This document shows, piece by piece, positions 58,918 through 64,000 of a DNA stretch of 64,000 bases (the first letter of the stretch is position 1; the number at the start of each line of letters is the position of its first letter). The notes under the pieces were generated by a model. It was not told the origin of the DNA. It saw only the letters and a list, made by a program, of their open reading frames with translations, and ran no database searches. The stretch is taken from the NCBI RefSeq assembly GCF_003144195.1, contig NW_020290037.1, forward strand, positions 62,373 to 126,372, written 5' to 3'. Both the position numbers and the translations under genes were made by a program. The stretch comes from Ceraceosorus guamensis. Lineage: Eukaryota > Basidiomycota > Exobasidiomycetes > Ceraceosorales > Ceraceosoraceae.

Positions 58918-60497
58918 TCATGCGGCAGCGCCGCCAAAGTGGAACGTCGGGCCTTCGTTTGCGCGAGCCCGAGCAGGGAGCGGTGCGATTGCGCGTGGCT
59001 CGGTGGAAGCTGCGTTGTAGCCCTCTGGAAGCTCCAAGCCGAATTCTTTGAGTCTTTGGAAGATGCTCGACTCCGTGGCGCCTGTATCTGCGCCTTCTTT
59101 TAATATGCGCAAAAAGGCAAGGTAATCCTTCAAGCCCTCCATGAGAGCATGCTGATCGGTTTCTGCCAAAAGACCGAGCTCCGAGGGGTCTAGCATCGTC
59201 ATCGCGCGACTGACCATCGACCATACCAAGGATGCGGTGGTCACAAACTGATTAGGAGACACCAAATCCCCCCAGTGAGAAGCCCTGATCAACACAGTGG
59301 CATCTGCAGGCCAGAACAAGACGAAACGGTCACTGTTCCAAAGTGCTTGACAGTAGTCCGAACGCGATCGCAGACGCGATCGATTGGCGGTAGGTCGATT
59401 TAGCGAGCTTGCCGCATCTGCTCTCAGTGTGAATATGCGCGTCCATAGCAGGCTTCCGATGGAGCTGCCAGGCATTGCAAACCAGCGTCGCCGAAATTCA
59501 TGATCAGTGAACCAGCGATTTGGTAAGACGCTTTGCACAAAGTGGATATCGCCAGCATCCATCGCTGAAATAGCTCGACTATCTTCTGAGATTGCTCCGA
59601 CGGCTAGCGCATCTGGCGCAGTAGTTGAGATCTGTGGTACCCGGCTGGCAGAGCTGTTCCCGGTGCTGCCCTCGCCTCGAGAGCTACGATCGCGCAGCGC
59701 TGACACGCGAGCTACGGACGCTCGAACGGCCGCTGTGCGCGCTGCTAGACCTCTATCAGGATGGAGCGCATCGTCATGCCCCTGTGTCAAGGGTGTTGAT
59801 ACTTCGAATTCTGCGGGGCGGACCCTTGGGAAAGCAACCTGGTTGCGCGATTCTCGCGACGCGCGCATTCGCCTATATCGAGCAGCGACTTGCTGACTTG
59901 GCGTAGTTGGATTGATGGGCGCGGGCAGATCGTCTAGCTCGTCCGACTCTAAGCCGAAGAGCAGCTCGCTGATCGAATCTTCCTCTCGCTCCGCTGGAAT
60001 TGCAGCACTCTCCGACGGGAGATCAGGCGCCGAATCTCGCGGTCTGTCGATGCGCCTGAGACGTGTTGGTCGTGCTGATGGGATCGGGTCGAAAGCTCTG
60101 CTAGGATCCACTTCGCGAGCACGAGCACCTTGCGCAGTAGCAAAGATGAAAGAATCCATCCAGCTGAGCGAAGTCGAGGAGTCGGCGTTGAGGTCTTCTA
60201 CAAAATCCTCGAAGGTGTATTTGCGCGATTCGGGATGCGGTCGTCGCCGATTGTTGCGGGTGAGAATGTCTGCTACGGAAAAGGTCTCACCATGTCTGAC
60301 TGCATATAGCTCTTCAGCGCGAGAGTCGATACTGCCAGCGTCCGAGCTCTCGCTGGTTCGGTAGAACATGCTCTTGATCTTCTCCAGGAGCAAGTCATCG
60401 TAGTGACCTTGCGTTCTGCATTTGAGCTGAAGGCGTGAGCAAGTCTGCGAGTGTGCTTCCTAGAACACTTTGCATTCTCGACTCACTTGCGACCCAT
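58918..60497 (-). CDS. hypothetical protein with an 11-base first exon
   Basis: Unrecognised protein of 502 residues. Exon 1 is only 11 bases (60497-60487, MGR plus two bases) and exon 2 is 60415-58918. This start was chosen because it removes the awkward beginning inside exon 2 and rebuilds MGRKTQGHYDDLLLEKIKSMFYR, with a GTGAGT donor and a GCAG acceptor in matching phase; without it the first ATG is at 60393. The N-terminus is soluble and charged. The middle is Ser/Arg-rich. The C-terminal 230 residues look folded (FVQSVLPNRWFTDHEFRRRWFAMPG, FVLFWPADATVLIRASHWGD, a helical DHALMEGLKDYLAFLRILKEG). No catalytic motif, signal peptide or membrane segment is seen. Confidence 0.7.
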
Positions 60498-61349
60498 AAT
60501 GACAGGCGCCCCGCGCTGCTCACGAGGCAGCTGATATTACAAAGAGCGCTCGAGGGAGGAAGCCCATCCGCTTGGCGATAATGTACACGATGTCAGCGTC
60601 CCAAAAGACGAGCAAAGACGTGTATGCTGGGAAGCGTGAATGTTCCGGAATTTGGGTCACGCGAGCGAGCCTCGCTCCAAAAGCAGGGCGGAGAATTTGT
60701 TCAGAGCGCTGCGATTGCAGGCTGTTGAGGAAGGGAGGAAGGATGGTGGAGGCATGCAGTCAGCCTGCATGCGCGCAATCAGGCGCGACGCGACTTGACT
60801 CATGTCACGAGTCGCGCGACGCGCGGTCGGGGCGAACCTGATGCCACGTGGGCGTATTCGAGGTGCGGTGCCCCTGCCAAACAAAAGGACCCATTCAATT
60901 GCTGGTATCTCCTGCGCGCCAGTCAGCACCGCCACACACTCGGTGATCCTATGTCGTGTCCGCTTCTCTGTAGTTTGACGCTATCAGCGGCTATCCATCT
61001 TGTTTGACTGACTCGCGAGCCGAGCACAGGTCACCGAGCTACGCTCGCATCCAAAGATCAGGCGACGCCAAGCGCACAGTCTCAGGACCTTTTCCTACCA
61101 CCTGCACCCGTCAAAGCTCCTTCCGACAAGTCGGCGACGTGGACGCGCGCTACCACCATCGCTGGCCCACCGAACCATCGTAAAGTCCCGCCTTCAGCTC
61201 CGAGCCCAACCAGAGCACGCTGGCCACTTTTGCATACTGTTCGCATCCGTATCTGCCACTGCATCTTCGTCAGGTCTCGGCCATCAGACAGCGCAACTTC
61301 ACACGAACAGGTGTTGACAATAAGACTTCTCCGGTACGGCAACAGCATC
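60498..61349. other. divergent promoter region with GC palindrome
   Basis: About 850 bases between divergent genes. An imperfect inverted repeat of CGCGACGCGACT and AGTCGCGCGACGCG arms lies at about 60783-60826. No gene is seen. Confidence 0.5.
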
Positions 61350-62259
61350 ATGCCTCCCACACGTCTGGTGGCGTTCCGGGCGCAGCGGGGGTCTAATGCG
61401 AACGGCACGGACGGATCGCGCACAATCACCATCACGCCCACTCCGAGCGGTGAAGCTGACGAGGGCGCTGGTTCAAGCTCAGGATCTGGAACAGAATCTC
61501 CGAGAGCGCCGATCCAGGGCACGCTGCGACTCAGGGGCACGGATGCGAGACCGGGGAGAAGGGTGGTGTGGGAACAAGGCACTGTAGATAATGAGGGCAT
61601 GGGAAAGAAGAGCAGCAAAAGTGAGTTGGCATACATGCCACGCGCTGTCGCACCTTCGGAGCCCAGAGCTGGAGTACGGCGCTTTCGATCCAGCTTACCG
61701 ACACCGATACTCTTCTCCTCTCGCAGTCTGCTGCATATATCACAAGCCGCGTGCTTTTGACGAGTCCTCATCATCTGGCTCGTCCTCCGACTCTGATGAT
61801 GATGATAGCGAAGCTTCCTCCTCTTCAGGCTCCGACTCGGATGACTCGTCTCCCGCACGTCGGGATGGAGCTCAATTCTCGAGGCGATCTGCGCATCATC
61901 GTCGAGCGAGCGAGCAGGGATCCGACAGCAACGAGGACGACGGCAACAGCTCGTCATCTAGTCTCGCTAGGAAGGGCAAACAGAAAGCAAACTCCAGAAC
62001 GCGTCATGATGTGCAACATGAATGCGAGCATGAGCATGGTCACTCTCACGGCGAGAGGGGATCTAACAGCGACAGGCGGGCAGAGCGCAAGAAGAAACAA
62101 ACGAGGCGACCGGTCAAAACTTCGGGCAGGTCGAAGGGCAGTAGGACCATGACGGTTGAGCCGGGCACACAGATGGAAGACGATGCGCACCACCTCTCAG
62201 AGAATGAGGAAGGAGAAGGAAGACCTGCACGCAACGCTTACGAGCGCGGTGTAGAGTGA
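61350..62259 (+). CDS. YPI1: type 1 phosphatase regulator Ypi1 (PPP1R11-like)
   Basis: Small disordered regulator that binds protein phosphatase 1 (Glc7) in the nucleus. Two exons, 61350-61620 and 61727-62259; 267 residues, longer than yeast Ypi1 (155). The conserved core is [29 protein letters not shown], joined across the intron at the Ile; the RVVW part is the PP1-binding motif. It is followed by FDESSSSGSSSDSDDDD, the acidic-serine stretch of the family, a His/Glu-rich segment (HECEHEHGHSHGE) and a basic region. The ATG at 61350 gives MPPTRLVAF, with the core at about 68-100. Confidence 0.93.
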
Positions 62260-63181
62260 GGCGTTGATCCGGCGAACATCGTGATTGATCTCTGCTCCTT
62301 TGAGCAACTCAAATTTTCAGCTAAGATCCCTGCTCCTTTTGAGCAACTTAATTTTCAGCACTTCTGAGCTGCGACGGCACATGTCTGCTCGCCCGCAACA
62401 TCATGGGGACGTATGCGGTAGTCCATTCGATCTACGTTGAGCGTCCACAAGGCCTCGCCTTTTTTTGACACACATCAATGTCAATCGAGGCAGCAATGGC
62501 AATCATTGTTCTTCGCGAGTGTGAAGGCGAAATGTAGACGAGACTAGGCGAGTTGGATTAAGACGCTTGTGACGATGGCGAGAAGATTCCAGGTCCGTTG
62601 ACTCCACCTGTAGTCTTGAGTGACTGCTTGGCTACGAGCCCTTGTGACTTCACCGCTAATTGCATGCAAGCGCGATCGCCTTGTGATTCACGACGATTCA
62701 CATTCGTGATTGGTGATTAAACATACCCACGATTTGTTCATCATCCGGTTTTGCTGCCGGCAGGCATCTCATCGCCTCACGTGACTCTTAGAGTCACCGT
62801 GTGAGTCGTGATTCGCGCTTCGACGTTTTCACTCACGAATTGACTGCAGGCTGACGCCGATGCTTTTGGTTGGTGGATCCGTGATTGCGCCTTCGCTGAC
62901 GGTACAACAGCAGAAGCAGCATCATGGCTCCGGGGGAGGAGAGAACGAGAGAGAGACGGCGAATTTTCGTTTTGAATCGTGAATGCATGTTGTCATGCGT
63001 GCATGCATGCATGGTCCCGTCACCTTGCCGCTTTGCTCCTGGCGCACATAACGCTTCGCCGCAGAAAGTTGAACCGCGGCTCGCGCAAAGTTTCTTGCCA
63101 GTACATCCTGCATACGGCGACTCGCTACTGGCGCTTCATTGCTCGTCTCTTTCTGACTGAAGAGTTCCTGTGGGGTCGCGC

Positions 63182-63225
<44 letters not shown>

Positions 63226-64000
63226 GCTGTGCGTCTGAAAGGGTCTTCCGAAGTTTTGACGCTTAGTTCTCGGTTGTGTGTGTTACGTTGATCAAGCACC
63301 CTGCTTGCTCTGGCGCGTGGAGCAGCAGCTGGGATCTGCGCGCGCGCCTGAACATCCATGCAAACATCGATCAAGGGAATCACGAACGCGCGGCGAGCGC
63401 GGGTGGTCTGCGCGCGCCTGCACCTCGATCTTGCTTGCTCCGGCGTCGACGAGGTCACCGAGGGTAAGATCCATCACTGTGACTGACTGCATGTTGATTG
63501 AATCACGTCGCGCGCGGTACTGTACGACAGCAGCTACAGTAGCCTTGCTGCAGACCAAGAAAAGTGCATGAGCCTCGGCTTCATTTGGCTACGACGCGGC
63601 TGGGTGACCCGAGACCTTGATCCTCCATTTTTTTTTGTCTTCGCAATCGCATCGCCTCGTCAGCACGTTCCCTCAACTCCCCCACATCCAAAGCACTTGG
63701 ACACAAGGTCAAGTCACGACTCACGACGAGCTTCGCCACCAAAGAAATCGAGCGCATACACACAGCCTAGAATTAGACTTCAAAGTCACACCGATATCGA
63801 CAACAAGCAAAACACGTCACACGAACCAGCCACCTAAGCACCCGCTACTGCTGCTGTACCGGTACGCCTTGCATTCGGCTGATTGCTCTTGCGGCATTTC
63901 GACCCAACTCGCACGAGCGGTCGAGGAGCCCAAGTCCCAACGGATCCTGCCGCCACTCTAGATAGCAGTCTCTTTGGCGGCGCAGCCCCCTGCGCACCTC
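62260..64000. other. repeat-rich right end
   Basis: No gene supported. It contains TCACGTGA at 62777-62784, GATTCACGACGATTCAC-like words near 62690-62720 and 62800-62850, a TGCATGCATGCATG run at 63000-63013 and the CA microsatellite. The CT- and CA-rich stretch from about 63640 may be the promoter and leader of a gene beyond the right edge. Confidence 0.5.
63183..63224. repeat. dinucleotide microsatellite (AC)21
   Basis: Forty-two bases of perfect AC repeat in non-coding DNA. Confidence 0.97.

Overview
This window is nuclear DNA from a basidiomycete fungus, most probably Ustilaginomycotina (the smut lineage). The evidence is short introns with a strong GTGAGT donor, about one intron every few hundred bases in housekeeping genes, a GC-rich base composition, and gene families typical of fungi: an Rpd3-type deacetylase, Vps27, a Zn2Cys6 regulator, DHA2 efflux, Pmp3, Mzm1, Bna1 and Ypi1. 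All gene models were built by hand from reading frames, splice consensus, intron phase and remembered family alignments; every listed multi-exon model stays in frame from start to stop. No transposon, retroelement, virus-like element, rRNA or convincing tRNA was seen.

Layout. 1-3.6 kb is repeat-rich and without a convincing gene (a 47-base G run, 5- and 6-base tandem repeats). 3.6-12 kb holds housekeeping genes: the U5 snRNP 40K WD40 protein (+), a class I histone deacetylase (-) and ESCRT-0 Vps27 (+). A small unknown gene (-) follows at 12.4-13.1 kb. At 15-20.6 kb a 14-TM DHA2 transporter (-) and a Zn2Cys6 regulator (+) diverge from a shared 1 kb promoter region. From 20.8 to 27 kb lie five unfamiliar genes: two divergently transcribed secreted proteins that are paralogues (same three-exon plan, same intron phases), a third secreted candidate between them, a 644-residue single-pass membrane protein and a small unknown. 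At 27.7-31.9 kb there are two tandem Pmp3 proteolipid genes and a secreted GH128-like glucanase. At 34.4-46.1 kb come Leo1 (-), AP-2 alpha (+), Bna1 (-), an Mzm1 / mitoribosomal bL31m fusion (+) and a DUF3429 mitochondrial membrane protein (-). 46.1-50 and 51.9-56.5 kb are gene-poor, separated by a gene for a degenerate RNase H-like protein. The right end has a low-complexity membrane protein (+), an unknown 502-residue protein (-), the PP1 regulator Ypi1 (+), and repeat-rich DNA with a CA microsatellite.

The most notable observations are the new paralogous secreted-protein family at 20.8-23.5 kb, the apparent single-frame fusion of a respiratory complex III assembly factor with a mitochondrial ribosomal protein that carries an internal presequence, the RNase H fold that appears to have lost two catalytic acids, and strong intergenic over-representation of the palindromes TCACGTGA and TGCATGCA.
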